Assembly: GCF_001864835.1 (NCBI RefSeq)
Contig: NZ_MJGI01000027.1
Span: 105,287 to 169,286 of the forward strand
Length of the DNA stretch: 64,000 nt
Reading direction: 5' to 3'
Origin: Curtobacterium sp. MCBA15_001
GTDB lineage: Bacteria; Actinomycetota; Actinomycetes; Actinomycetales; Microbacteriaceae
Under the pieces are notes generated by a model. The model was given only the letters and a program-made list of their open reading frames with translations. It was not told the DNA's origin and ran no database searches. Position numbers and translations under genes: made by a program. Shown piece after piece: positions 42,462-50,250 of the stretch (position 1 is the first letter of the stretch; every line of letters begins with the position of its first letter).

Positions 42462-43876
42462 ACTTGGTCCTTTCCTGAGGTGATTGGCTGAACTTCAAAT
42501 CGCGTTGTGATCACTGTTGCTTCAGGAGTTATCTCCCAGTCCTCGTAACCGGGGGACTCGCGAATGGCCGGTATCAGGCTGGTCCAGTACTCCTTGTGCA
42601 CACGCTCCCAGTCGCGTGGACTGAGGTGTTCCAGCGCGGCGGTCGCCTCGGTCAACTTCCTGAGCTGAAACGAACGCACCTCAAGAAATCGGATTCGGGC
42701 GATGGCGCTGTTCGAGGAATCAAGGAGAAGCCGCATCTCGCCGGGGACTGGCGGGTTGTCTTTGCGGGCTTCGTAGACGTCGAGAAGATCACTGGAGCTC
42801 GTCTTCGATCCATCCATGATGCTGGCATTGATCGCATCCCGCACAGGTCCCGGCGCGCCGAACGACATGAAACGCGTGGAATTTGCCAGTTCTGGAGCAT
42901 TAACTATCGCATCACAGAAGGCCGTTGTGGCCACATTGTCACGAGCACTTGATGATACTGGGTTTCCGCGTTTCACGAGGTCAGCGAAGGCGGTCAGCTC
43001 AGCGACGAAGCCGCGAATGTGAAGGTCCTGAGCGCCACCAGACATCGTGCTGATCGCCGGGGTATAAGTCGTGACCGAAGACGTTGCTTGCTGCCAGTCG
43101 CCGTCCCCATCCGTCGTGCGTGATATCGTCAGCGCCCGAGTGTCCGTCAGCGAAGCCCAACCCCTCGTCCCACTGACGCTGATCGAGTCCTGCTCGCTAG
43201 GAATGGACGACGCTCCGATCAGATCGATAGTCCCTACCATTCCGGTGGTCGTGGTGACGACGACCTTCACGAAGACGTGCGCACCATCGTTGGTTGACAC
43301 CGACTGAATCGAAACCATGTCGCCGAATAGGAACCGGGCGATGTCTATGTGGTGAATTGCGGCCAAGCGGACGAAGTCGTCGATGTTCGACGCAAATCCG
43401 GTACTGTCGCAGCCAAATCGGATGTGGAACGATTGTGGTTTCCCGAGAGCATCTGAGGAAACCACGTCTCGAAGGTGCCGTACGGCCGGTGCGTAGCGCT
43501 TCATGAAGCCGACCATGACGTGTTTACCCGCGGCGTCTGCCGCGTCGCTGATGAGGCGCGCTTCTGTCGCGTTGAGACCGAGTGGCTTGTCTACGAACAC
43601 GTGTTTGCCGTTTCGGAGGGCTTCTCGCACAAGGTCTAATTGGTCTTGGGGTTGCGCGATGATGATTACGCCGTCGACATTTACGTCCTCGAGGAGTTCT
43701 GATGCCGAGCCGTATGGGCGGCTGGTGAGACCGTGGCGCGAGAGGGCGGAGATAGAGCGCTCGATGTCGCGGGTAGCCAGCGCGGCTATATCGATGTTCG
43801 CGAGTCGAAGCGCCGGCAGGATGTTCGTCGATGCGTGAAATCCGGCGCCGATGATACCGATTCGGGGCGATGACAT
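42458..43876 (-). CDS. Gfo/Idh/MocA-family oxidoreductase with C-terminal extension
   Basis: NAD(P)-dependent oxidoreductase of 472 aa. The N-terminal Rossmann fold has GIIGAGFHAS near residue 6 and the DKPLG motif (catalytic Lys region); the alpha/beta dimer domain follows. Members normally have 330-400 residues. The last 110 or so residues (after NASIMDGSKTSSSDLLDVYE) form an extra, mostly helical segment I do not recognise. ATG 43876 has AAGGA upstream. It is coupled to the deaminase gene. An orphan LacI-type dyad lies about 245 bp upstream. The substrate is probably a sugar or cyclitol derivative. Confidence 0.88.
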   Translation of the reverse strand: MSSPRIGIIGAGFHASTNILPALRLANIDIAALATRDIERSISALSRHGLTSRPYGSASELLEDVNVDGVIIIAQPQDQLDLVREALRNGKHVFVDKPLGLNATEARLISDAADAAGKHVMVGFMKRYAPAVRHLRDVVSSDALGKPQSFHIRFGCDSTGFASNIDDFVRLAAIHHIDIARFLFGDMVSIQSVSTNDGAHVFVKVVVTTTTGMVGTIDLIGASSIPSEQDSISVSGTRGWASLTDTRALTISRTTDGDGDWQQATSSVTTYTPAISTMSGGAQDLHIRGFVAELTAFADLVKRGNPVSSSARDNVATTAFCDAIVNAPELANSTRFMSFGAPGPVRDAINASIMDGSKTSSSDLLDVYEARKDNPPVPGEMRLLLDSSNSAIARIRFLEVRSFQLRKLTEATAALEHLSPRDWERVHKEYWTSLIPAIRESPGYEDWEITPEATVITTRFEVQPITSGKDQV

Positions 43877-44280
43877 TGGGGTCCTTCAAATCTTTACGGG
43901 GTGATGCTGTTCGAGAGAGGCCGGCGCCAGCCTGAACGTGTACACAAGCACCCGCTTCCAGACACTTGTTTGGGCCGGGAAGTGGTGGGTGGGGTGTACT
44001 TACGCAGCAGTCCGGCGGCAGGGGCGCGAACCAGGCCCGCTGCAGCCGCTGAACTATGCGCAAAAGTACGCATGCTGGGCGCAGCTAGAGACGACGTTAC
44101 CGGACGGACGTTGTCTGGTGGAAGCGCTTCAAGCCGCGGGTGTCAACGTTCCCGGCATCGACCACGCCAGCTCTCCAAGGGGTACTGCGCTCGTCACGGT
44201 TCACGGTAGAGGAGACGATCAGTTCGCCCTCGGCGCGAGCGCAAGCAACAATGTTGGATTCGACTTCTCATTCCCCATTC
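43877..44280. other. 400-bp junction between the deaminase pair and the novel operon
   Basis: No supported gene. It holds the LacI-type palindrome at 44119-44132. The region probably lost the start of a larger catabolic operon, since neither regulator nor transporter for the two genes is here. Confidence 0.45.
44119..44132. promoter_or_regulatory. LacI-type operator-like palindrome without a nearby LacI gene
   Basis: TGGAAGCGCTTCAA contains the perfect 10-bp palindrome GAAGCGCTTC and matches the symmetric form TGGAAGCGCTTCCA at 13 of 14 positions, a typical LacI/GalR-family operator pattern. It lies upstream of the minus-strand oxidoreductase/deaminase operon. Confidence 0.5.
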
Positions 44281-45309
44281 TCAGTTCGGCAGATTCCATC
44301 GGAGGTCGTACCCGGTGTCGGCCAAGAACCACAGCTGGCTCCGGACTTCTTCCAGCGCTTTCGTGTCGTCGTCGTTGCGCATGTCGGCGCGGAGGAGCGT
44401 GTTGGCGGTGATGATGTCGTCGGTTCGGTCGCTGTAGCCGGCGTGGGTGGCTGTGAGGCTGATGGTGGGGTCGGCGGGGAGGATCAGTTCGGTGCCGGAG
44501 TAGCCGACGGTGTCGGGTTCGAACCCGAGGGTCGCCATGTCGAGTTCGTGTTCGGTGAAGGCGACGAGCCGATACGGCATGTCCCGCTTGGTGATGAGCG
44601 GGTAGCCGGGCCGTTCCGAGATGGCGCGTCCGGAGATACGGCACCCGGCACTGATGAGCCGCTCTGCCTGTTCAGGAAGTGGCAGGTCGGATGTCCACTG
44701 GGTGCGGACGCCGCCTGGTCCGGGGTAGCAGGCGATGGCGAAGTCGACGAGGCCGCCGACCTTCCGTGATTCCCATCCGATGTCTGTGCGGTGAACGCGT
44801 TTCCCGAGGCGTGCGAGCGCGTCATCGACCTGCCCCGCGGTGAGTCCGGCGCGAACCATCTTGTCGAACGTGGCGCCGTTGACGGCGAGTATTCGTGCGA
44901 CCGCGAAGGTGACGTAGATCGGCGCGGCGTCCTTCCACCGCTCGAGCACACCCAGGACCTGCTTTCCGTCGACCCACACCCGCCGCCGGTCCACGTCGAC
45001 GAGCAGCACGGTCTCGGTCTGCTCCGCGAGAGCGATCTGCGTCGTCGTCACCGTCCGTGGCGCCAGCAGCAGCAACTCCACGGCTGCTTCTGCCTCGGCG
45101 CGTGGTCGTTGCGTCAGCGTTGGGAAACGTGCGCGGCGACCGTCGGCGAGGCGGATCGTGTCCTGCGACTCCACGACCGCGGGCAGGCCAGCAAGCTTCA
45201 GGACCGCGAGAGCGCCAGTGAGGTCGGTGGTGTCGCCGAGCCCGTACGGCATCGTGATCTGCGGCCGGCCGGCGTAGGCGGCAGTGACCCATTCGAGAGC
45301 GGGCCCCAT
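44281..45309 (-). CDS. Unrecognised 342-aa protein, paralogue of the protein at 46735-47766
   Basis: No family recognised. It shares colinear segments with the 343-aa gene upstream: GLGDTTDLT vs GLGYTIDIT, RVWVDGKQV vs RVWADGRQV, CYPGPGGVRTQW vs AYPGYGGVRTCW, TDDIITA vs TDDFITA, DLRWNLPN vs DLRWHPNN. The middle (about 145-205) looks like a winged helix, and the C-terminal third is alpha/beta. The overall order faintly recalls AbiEi-type antitoxins, but I see no diagnostic motif. ATG 45309 overlaps the preceding stop (TGATG). It is the last gene of a seven-gene operon. No signal peptide or helix. Confidence 0.85.
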   Translation of the reverse strand: MGPALEWVTAAYAGRPQITMPYGLGDTTDLTGALAVLKLAGLPAVVESQDTIRLADGRRARFPTLTQRPRAEAEAAVELLLLAPRTVTTTQIALAEQTETVLLVDVDRRRVWVDGKQVLGVLERWKDAAPIYVTFAVARILAVNGATFDKMVRAGLTAGQVDDALARLGKRVHRTDIGWESRKVGGLVDFAIACYPGPGGVRTQWTSDLPLPEQAERLISAGCRISGRAISERPGYPLITKRDMPYRLVAFTEHELDMATLGFEPDTVGYSGTELILPADPTISLTATHAGYSDRTDDIITANTLLRADMRNDDDTKALEEVRSQLWFLADTGYDLRWNLPN

Positions 45310-45560
45310 CAGCTGCGTTCCTCCCGCGTGTCGGGTCGGATGAGCGCCATCAACCAACTGGCTTCGGTGAGGAACGGTTCCCACCCGTCCCGAGGGTCCC
45401 CGTGCGCGGGTTCGACCCGGTACGTAGCGGCGTCGCCTGAGCCGGACACGATGACCCGTCGCAATTCAGCCTCGGATGTGTCGCGGAAAAAGAGATGCCC
45501 GTGGACGCCGTGCATGTCGAAGGCGACGCTGATGAGGAACAGGTCCGGCCGGCGGGTCAC
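45309..45560 (-). CDS. Unrecognised small protein (83 aa) of the local small-domain family
   Basis: The protein opens LFLISVAFD and then GHLFFRDTSEAELRRVIV. The pattern (hydrophobic strand with L-S, Asp, then Gly-x-x-F-x-D) recurs in the 91-aa, 104-aa and 287-aa products of the same operon. GTG at 45558-45560 overlaps the upstream stop (GTGA), and its stop overlaps the next ATG. That coupling is the main support for its reality. A longer frame upstream runs antisense-like through the previous gene and is rejected. Function unknown; it may bind the 342-aa protein encoded next. Confidence 0.75.
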   Translation of the reverse strand: MTRRPDLFLISVAFDMHGVHGHLFFRDTSEAELRRVIVSGSGDAATYRVEPAHGDPRDGWEPFLTEASWLMALIRPDTREERS

Positions 45561-46420
45561 TGCCGCCACCGCCGTCCGCGGAAGAGGGCGATGATCGTCG
45601 TCAGCGGCCGGCCTTCTCGCATCCAATCGAGCGGCGTCAGGACCCGGTCGTCGACGGTGAGGAACTCGAGGGGTGTGGTCATGAACTCCGTCATCGCTGC
45701 TGCGTCGAGGAGCGGTTGGGGTGCTGCTGCGTAGAGGACGTCGAGGCCTGGCAGCAGTGACGATGAGTCGCCGAACTCGGGGAGGGCGGGCTTCACGAGT
45801 TGCCAATCGGGGATGCGTTCTTCGCCGTCGAGATCGAAACTCGTTAGTCGGCACGACTCGAACAGCTCACCGACCTCGTCGATGCTCACCTGCAGGGCGG
45901 CAGCGACTTCCGGCTCGGTGAGGGTGGTGTCGAGGAGATTCCGGCGGATCCGGGCTTGCGTTGTCCGCCACCAGTCCTCAGGAACGTCCGCCGGACCGAC
46001 CGCGCTGTGTTCGGGTTGGCGGGGAATCTGTCGGCCTTCATCGGCATATGCGCTGAGCTGCTCGCGGGTGACTTCACCGCGGGCGTACATCCACAGCTGC
46101 GACTGCCACGGCATGTCGTCCGGGAACCCTTCCAAGTAGCCGGAGTGGATCACCGCTCGGACTGCTTTCTCCCGTTTCGCGATCTCGGATGCGGGGATAA
46201 GGAGGGTCTGCACGATCCGGTTCGCTTCCCGCACCGCCGGCACCGTCAAGTCCGACAGGACCGTATTGGTTCTGTCGTAGAGCTCGTACCCGGGCTCCTT
46301 GTCGATGGGGCGGACGAGGATCTGCGCCAAGTGCGCGTCCGGGTCCTCGGTGTCCTCGAGGAGCACGTGCCCCCAGAGGATCCGGTCGTTCGACAGGTGC
46401 ACGGACACCAGACGCATCAT
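45557..46420 (-). CDS. Fusion of small domain, HTH and MbcA/ParS-like antitoxin-type C-terminus (287 aa)
   Basis: Three parts. Residues 1-75 resemble the operon's small proteins (MRLVSVHLSNDRILWGHVLL). Then a linker. A helix-turn-helix (about 160-205: LTEPEVAAALQVSIDEVGEL, then DWQLVKPALPEF) is followed by a C-terminal segment (PGLDVLYAAAP...TPLEFL...LTPLDWMREGRPLTTII). The last part matches the layout of Xre/MbcA/ParS-type antitoxin C-termini, where Leu-Pro-Gly-Leu, Trp-Leu/Met and Gly recur. ATG 46420 has GGAGG nine bases upstream. No RES-domain toxin partner is visible nearby. Known domain resemblance, unknown partner. Confidence 0.8.
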   Translation of the reverse strand: MMRLVSVHLSNDRILWGHVLLEDTEDPDAHLAQILVRPIDKEPGYELYDRTNTVLSDLTVPAVREANRIVQTLLIPASEIAKREKAVRAVIHSGYLEGFPDDMPWQSQLWMYARGEVTREQLSAYADEGRQIPRQPEHSAVGPADVPEDWWRTTQARIRRNLLDTTLTEPEVAAALQVSIDEVGELFESCRLTSFDLDGEERIPDWQLVKPALPEFGDSSSLLPGLDVLYAAAPQPLLDAAAMTEFMTTPLEFLTVDDRVLTPLDWMREGRPLTTIIALFRGRRWRQ

Positions 46421-46459
46421 CAGCAATTACCTCCAACGGTTGGGCGTGAGCAGCGCGGG

Positions 46460-46735
46460 TCAGAGCTTCGGAAAGTTAGTGGACGTGCGGCCGATACGTT
46501 CGGCTGCGTAGCGGAGGAGGAACCGCATGATCCGGTCTGCTTCGACCATCGCCAGGACCGCCGGGTCCTGCGCATTCGGGTCGACGTTCGTGAGGCGGAA
46601 CCAGGGCGGTTCCCCGGCGTGGTCGATGAGGACCACGGCCGGCTTGTCGTCCGGGTAGTCGGGATCGGTGAACATGACGGAGCCGAAGAAGCGCGCGTCG
46701 TCATACGCCAACGTCAGCGACAGCAGCTGCAGCAT
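46460..46735 (-). CDS. Unrecognised small protein (91 aa) of the local small-domain family
   Basis: It begins MLQLLSLTLAYDDARFFGSV and continues with MFTDPDYPDDKPAVVLID. This matches in spacing the N-terminus of the 287-aa fusion next in the operon (MRLVSVHLSNDRILWGHVLL, then EDTEDPDAHLAQILV). Both continue to a helix with a VEADRIMRFLL / VREANRIVQTLL pattern, so they are homologous domains. ATG 46735 overlaps the preceding stop (TGATG). No known family; probably a partner or regulator of the large paralogues. Confidence 0.8.
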   Translation of the reverse strand: MLQLLSLTLAYDDARFFGSVMFTDPDYPDDKPAVVLIDHAGEPPWFRLTNVDPNAQDPAVLAMVEADRIMRFLLRYAAERIGRTSTNFPKL

Positions 46736-47766
46736 CAGCCCACCCCACCCTCACCGCTGCAATTGTTGGGGTGCCAGCGGAGGTCATTGGCGAGGTCGGA
46801 TCGGAAGTGCAGCAGCTGCCGCAGCCCGTTCACTGCATCCGTGTTCGCGGTAAGCCAGCTGTCTTCGTAGATGACGTGCGCGGTGATGAAGTCGTCCGTG
46901 CAGCACCCCTCCGCGCCGGTGAGGATCGTGGTGTCCTGCGGGATGACGACCGACACCGTCGCGTCATCCGCCGATGCAGGCTCGTAGCCGAGCGCCTGCA
47001 TATTCGGATGGTCGGCGAAGAACGCCGTCAGCCGGTCCGGGGGAACGAGGACGCCGGACTGCTGCGCCGCCCACCGGTCCGACATCACCCCACCGAGCCC
47101 GATCAGCTGGTCCGCCTGCTGGTCGATGGTGTCGTCACGGCGCCAGCAGGTGCGGACCCCGCCGTAGCCCGGGTACGCCGCGAGGGCCCAGTCGACCAGG
47201 GCAGGCAGGTCCGCGGCTTCCCACCCGAGAGGCGTGTGAACCACGTGCGAAGCGAGAGCCGGCATGGCGACGCGGACCTCGCCAATGGGGATGCCGGTGC
47301 GGTCCGCGATCGCGTGCGTGCCGCCACCGTGCATGACGATGCTGCGGGCGATCGCGAACACGGTCCGCCACCTTGGGGCCGCTTCCCGCTGCATCGACGT
47401 GCCATACACCTGCCGACCGTCAGCCCACACCCGCCCCCGTTTGCCGTTCACCACCACCAGGTCCGGGTACCGGCGCACCAACGACAGCACTCCACCCTCG
47501 GACCCACCCGGCAGAAGGATCACATCATCGGCTCGGCCGCCAGCACCGCCGTCAATGACGGTGGTGGTCGGGTCCGGGGTGGCGAGGAACGCCGTCCGGC
47601 CGTCGTCAAATTGAAGCCGGTCGAACGCTTCCACGCGTGCCGGCATACCGGCAGCAGCGAGAGCTGTGAGCGTCTGGGTGATGTCGATCGTGTAGCCAAG
47701 CCCGAACGGCAACGACAGGATCGCCTGCTCGTGGCGGATGTTCTGCACCCATCGCCGGTCAGGCAT
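46735..47766 (-). CDS. Unrecognised 343-aa protein, paralogue of the protein at 44281-45309
   Basis: Homologous over its full length to the 342-aa product at the operon end, and almost the same size. It shows LSLPFGLGYTIDIT, RVWADGRQVYG, a winged-helix-like middle (FAIARSIVMHGGGTHAIADR, then IPIGEVRVAMPALASHV), AAYPGYGGVRTCW, TDDFITAHVIY and DLRWHPNN. I start it at ATG 47764-47766, overlapping the previous stop by eight bases, because that equals the paralogue's length; a GTG at 47793 would add nine residues. Function unknown; winged-helix regulation or AbiEi-like antitoxin activity is a guess. Confidence 0.85.
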   Translation of the reverse strand: MPDRRWVQNIRHEQAILSLPFGLGYTIDITQTLTALAAAGMPARVEAFDRLQFDDGRTAFLATPDPTTTVIDGGAGGRADDVILLPGGSEGGVLSLVRRYPDLVVVNGKRGRVWADGRQVYGTSMQREAAPRWRTVFAIARSIVMHGGGTHAIADRTGIPIGEVRVAMPALASHVVHTPLGWEAADLPALVDWALAAYPGYGGVRTCWRRDDTIDQQADQLIGLGGVMSDRWAAQQSGVLVPPDRLTAFFADHPNMQALGYEPASADDATVSVVIPQDTTILTGAEGCCTDDFITAHVIYEDSWLTANTDAVNGLRQLLHFRSDLANDLRWHPNNCSGEGGVG

Positions 47767-48073
47767 CAGCCGGCCCAACCGCTTCCGGTCCACGGCCCAC
47801 GGCGCGCAGCTCGGAAAGCACCGCGAGCACCTGCGTCGCTGCTTCCAGGAGTGGGTCCGTAGGGTCCGTCAACGGTGCTCCGTTGAGCAGCGTGAACGCC
47901 GACCCGTCCTCTGTCGTGCGGACGTTGACGGTCCGTTGCAGGATCTCTGGTCCGGTGGAGTTCGTGAACGTCATCCCCGCCACCGTGGGAAAGATCACGG
48001 CGTCGAACTGCGCCGACAACGACAGAAGCCGCAGCGGCACCGGCTCGAACCGCGGCGCCCCACGCTCACCCAT
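47759..48073 (-). CDS. Unrecognised small protein (104 aa) of the local small-domain family
   Basis: After a short polar lead it reads PLRLLSLSAQFDAVIFPTVA and ends in a helix EAATQVLAVLSELRAV. This is the same strand-then-terminal-helix layout as the 83- and 91-aa proteins, though more diverged (the Gly-x-x-F-x-D part is weaker). It overlaps both neighbours by eight bases, strong evidence that it is translated. It immediately precedes the 343-aa paralogue, just as the 83-aa protein precedes the 342-aa one, giving a repeated small-large gene pair. Confidence 0.75.
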   Translation of the reverse strand: MGERGAPRFEPVPLRLLSLSAQFDAVIFPTVAGMTFTNSTGPEILQRTVNVRTTEDGSAFTLLNGAPLTDPTDPLLEAATQVLAVLSELRAVGRGPEAVGPADA

Positions 48074-48647
48074 CGCCAGCCAACCGCGGGTCGTCCTCCG
48101 ACAGCCGCTCTAACCCGAGCCCGGATGCGTCGAGGATCGCGTTCTCAGACTCCTCGGTAGCGACGAACGACCCGATCTGCGCATTGACCGCGACAAGAGT
48201 CCCTATCCGACTCCGCGCATCCAACGCCACCGCGGCGACCTCCTCAGCAGTGCAGTCGGACGTCAGCTCCGGCTTCGACGGGTGCAGCGCGGGGAACTCG
48301 AGCTGCTGCACGGGCGGATGCCACTTCACCCCGACGCGGAGGACTCGGCCGTCGGTGTTGTTGCGGTAGAACATTGATCCGAAGGGATGACCCTGGTCGA
48401 GAGTGAGGTCCGCGCCGTAGAGCGTCCAACCGTCGGCCGCATACGACGGGTCCCACCGCTGCACCGTGAGAGCGCCGACCCCCATCTTCAGACCTGCGAT
48501 GAATGCTTCGTCGGCTTGGACCTCGACGAAGAATTCCCGAAGGTGCGGCGGAACTTCGTGCCGGAAAGATGACAGTGGCACGCGCTGGACTGTTCGTCCC
48601 GAGGTTCTCTGGCTCTCGGCGCCGGCAGGGTCAGCTTCATCGGTCAT
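48066..48647 (-). CDS. Unrecognised 193-aa protein, first gene of the novel operon
   Basis: No family recognised. It is soluble. The centre is beta-rich (ADGWTLYGADLTLDQGHPFG, then MFYRNNTDGRVLRVGVKWHP) followed by a helix EEVAAVALDARSRIGTLVAV, again strands followed by a helix as in the small proteins, so a distant relationship is possible. ATG 48647 has a perfect AGGAGG ribosome site; the longer upstream frame is rejected. Its stop overlaps the 104-aa gene by eight bases. It heads the seven-gene minus-strand unit, with the promoter presumably in 48648-48850. Confidence 0.78.
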   Translation of the reverse strand: MTDEADPAGAESQRTSGRTVQRVPLSSFRHEVPPHLREFFVEVQADEAFIAGLKMGVGALTVQRWDPSYAADGWTLYGADLTLDQGHPFGSMFYRNNTDGRVLRVGVKWHPPVQQLEFPALHPSKPELTSDCTAEEVAAVALDARSRIGTLVAVNAQIGSFVATEESENAILDASGLGLERLSEDDPRLAGDG

Positions 48648-48852
48648 CGAAACGCCTCCTAACCACGAAGCGGCTGCGCCCACTGCATCTCGCCGCCAGA
48701 CGCTCATAGTAACGAGCGCTCGCGGCGGTGTCTAGAGGGAGTTGCGCGATTCTCGCCGTCGTCTCCAAGCCCCAGCGTCTTCCACTGAAACCGGATCGAT
48801 CCGCGCATACGGTCGACGCCGCCGCACCCTGCTCCGGCAGAACGGACCGATG

Positions 48853-49089
48853 ATGAACTCGACACGCTTTGCTTCCGCCGCGGACGAAACGGAGATCGCA
48901 ACGATCACCGACGACCTCGAAGTGCGCATCAACGAACGACCCACCGTCACCATCGTCAGCTGCACCGGGACCGCCACACTCGACTACGACGACACCGTCG
49001 ACGTTGTCGCCGCGCTCACCGAAGCGCTCACCATCCTCCATGATCGCGGAGCAGGCACGGCGTATCCGGACGATGAAACGCGACAGTAG
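48853..49089 (+). CDS. Hypothetical 78-aa protein, divergent from the novel operon
   Basis: I do not recognise it. The product (MNSTRFASAADETEIATITD, then GTATLDYDDTVDVVAALTEA) has a strand-then-helix look and no hydrophobic segment. ATG pairs at 48850 and 48853 are possible starts, with only a weak GGACCG upstream. Support is coding-like composition and a divergent position close to the seven-gene operon. It could be an unlinked small gene. Confidence 0.5.
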   Translation: MNSTRFASAADETEIATITDDLEVRINERPTVTIVSCTGTATLDYDDTVDVVAALTEALTILHDRGAGTAYPDDETRQ

Positions 49090-49129
49090 ACGCGGATCGC
49101 CACTGCCGTCCGCCGCATATGAATGAACC

Positions 49130-49525
49130 GTGACAAATCATCTCGCCCTCTTCGACGAGCGTCCCTCAACGCCCGACGCTGACCCGAGAGAACATGCGGC
49201 GCGCCTTCCAGCTCGTGATGCCAGGCCGCGCGCCGGTCGGTGCGCGGCGAGGGATCCCGGCTCGGCGCTGGTGGTGATGTGCGCGGTTCTGGTATCCCTG
49301 GCTCCGCTGGCCGCGATCGAAGCGATGCTTGCGGGGCTGCTTGTCGGCTCAGCCCGCGATCCGGAACTCGTTTGGTCTGCGATGCCGCTGACGTTCCTGC
49401 CCTGCGTCGCGGGGGCAGTCGCTCTCCGTTCCGGAGCCGGCGGATTGCGCTGGTGGTGGGTGCTGCCCTCGGTGATTCTAGGAGCGCTCGGGCTCACTTT
49501 GCTTTCACGGACGTTCTTCGGCTGA
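49130..49525 (+). CDS. Hypothetical small membrane protein (131 aa)
   Basis: GTG start at 49130. After about 45 polar residues there are three hydrophobic segments (ALVVMCAVLVSLAPLAAIEA; AMPLTFLPCVAGAVAL; WWWVLPSVILGALGLTLL). No known family. The DPELVWSAMP loop and Trp cluster suggest a real membrane protein. No ribosome site is evident, so the start is uncertain. Confidence 0.55.
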   Translation: MTNHLALFDERPSTPDADPREHAARLPARDARPRAGRCAARDPGSALVVMCAVLVSLAPLAAIEAMLAGLLVGSARDPELVWSAMPLTFLPCVAGAVALRSGAGGLRWWWVLPSVILGALGLTLLSRTFFG

Positions 49526-49737
49526 CACAAGAGCGCCGCATCCTTTGAAAAGGCGGACGAAATCGGCTGGCTCTGCTTCCCCGACCGCTACCACATCGGT
49601 GCGCAAGCGAGGATCACCGTCGGGCGCGGAAGGGCGCCGAGAAACCCGGAGTGGAGGTCCTCGCCTGCGAGATCCAGCCGGCGCCCGCTGCGAGTCCGCC
49701 GAAGACAACTTGGTCGTGGTGATTCGAGGCCGACCTG

Positions 49738-50220
49738 TTAGGCCGCGCCGGCGCCACGGTCGTAGATGCGTTTGTCACGCAGGGCGCGCTGCACCTCCGG
49801 ATCGGTCAGCGGGAGCAGACCGTGATCCTTCGGCGCCTGCGATGAGCCCGGTTCCGGACGCAGGCGCAAGTAGATTTCTCGTATCTCGGGCCAGTCAGCT
49901 ACTAACCCAAGCCGTGCTGCGCGGTGCAGCACGTGCAGCGTGCCCCTCGGTTTGAATCCGTGCTGACGAGCAAGGAGCTGACCTCCTCCGTCGTCGATGA
50001 GGACGATCACCCGCTCCCCGCGATTCCGCCGCGCCAGAGCGTGAGCGACGACCATCCGTTCGCCGATGTCCTTCGCGCGGGCTGGCTGGCGTTCGTGAGG
50101 CATTCCGAGGATCGCGCGCTTCAGGTCCGACGGAGGGGAGGGAGTGAGCTGGACTTGCTGGTGGATGTCTCTTCAGGACGCACACGTGTTTGCAGCCGGG
50201 CTCGGCGGGAAGCTTGGCAT
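49738..50220 (-). pseudogene. PIN-domain toxin-like gene, 5'-truncated and frameshifted
   Basis: The 3' part (49738-50103) encodes MPHERQPARAKDIGERMVVA, then GERVIVLIDDGGGQLLARQ, then GTLHVLHRAARLGLV. This is the second half of a PIN-like ribonuclease fold with the acidic DDGGG pocket and the terminal GTLxVLxxA helix. Upstream, RDIHQQVQLTPSPPSDLKRA continues in frame to a stop at 50173-50175. A likely earlier piece (AKLPAEPGCKHVCVL) lies in another frame. The first catalytic Asp region is missing, replaced by the GNAT gene. A dead toxin remnant is most likely. Confidence 0.6.
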
Positions 50221-50250
50221 GGCAATAGCATCTGCCCGGTAGAGGATCGG

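Noticed and set aside
45561..45854. Longer start for the 83-aa protein of the novel operon
   Set aside because: The extension is Arg/Pro-rich shadow of the 287-aa gene. The GTGA overlap at 45557-45560 gives a natural coupled start.
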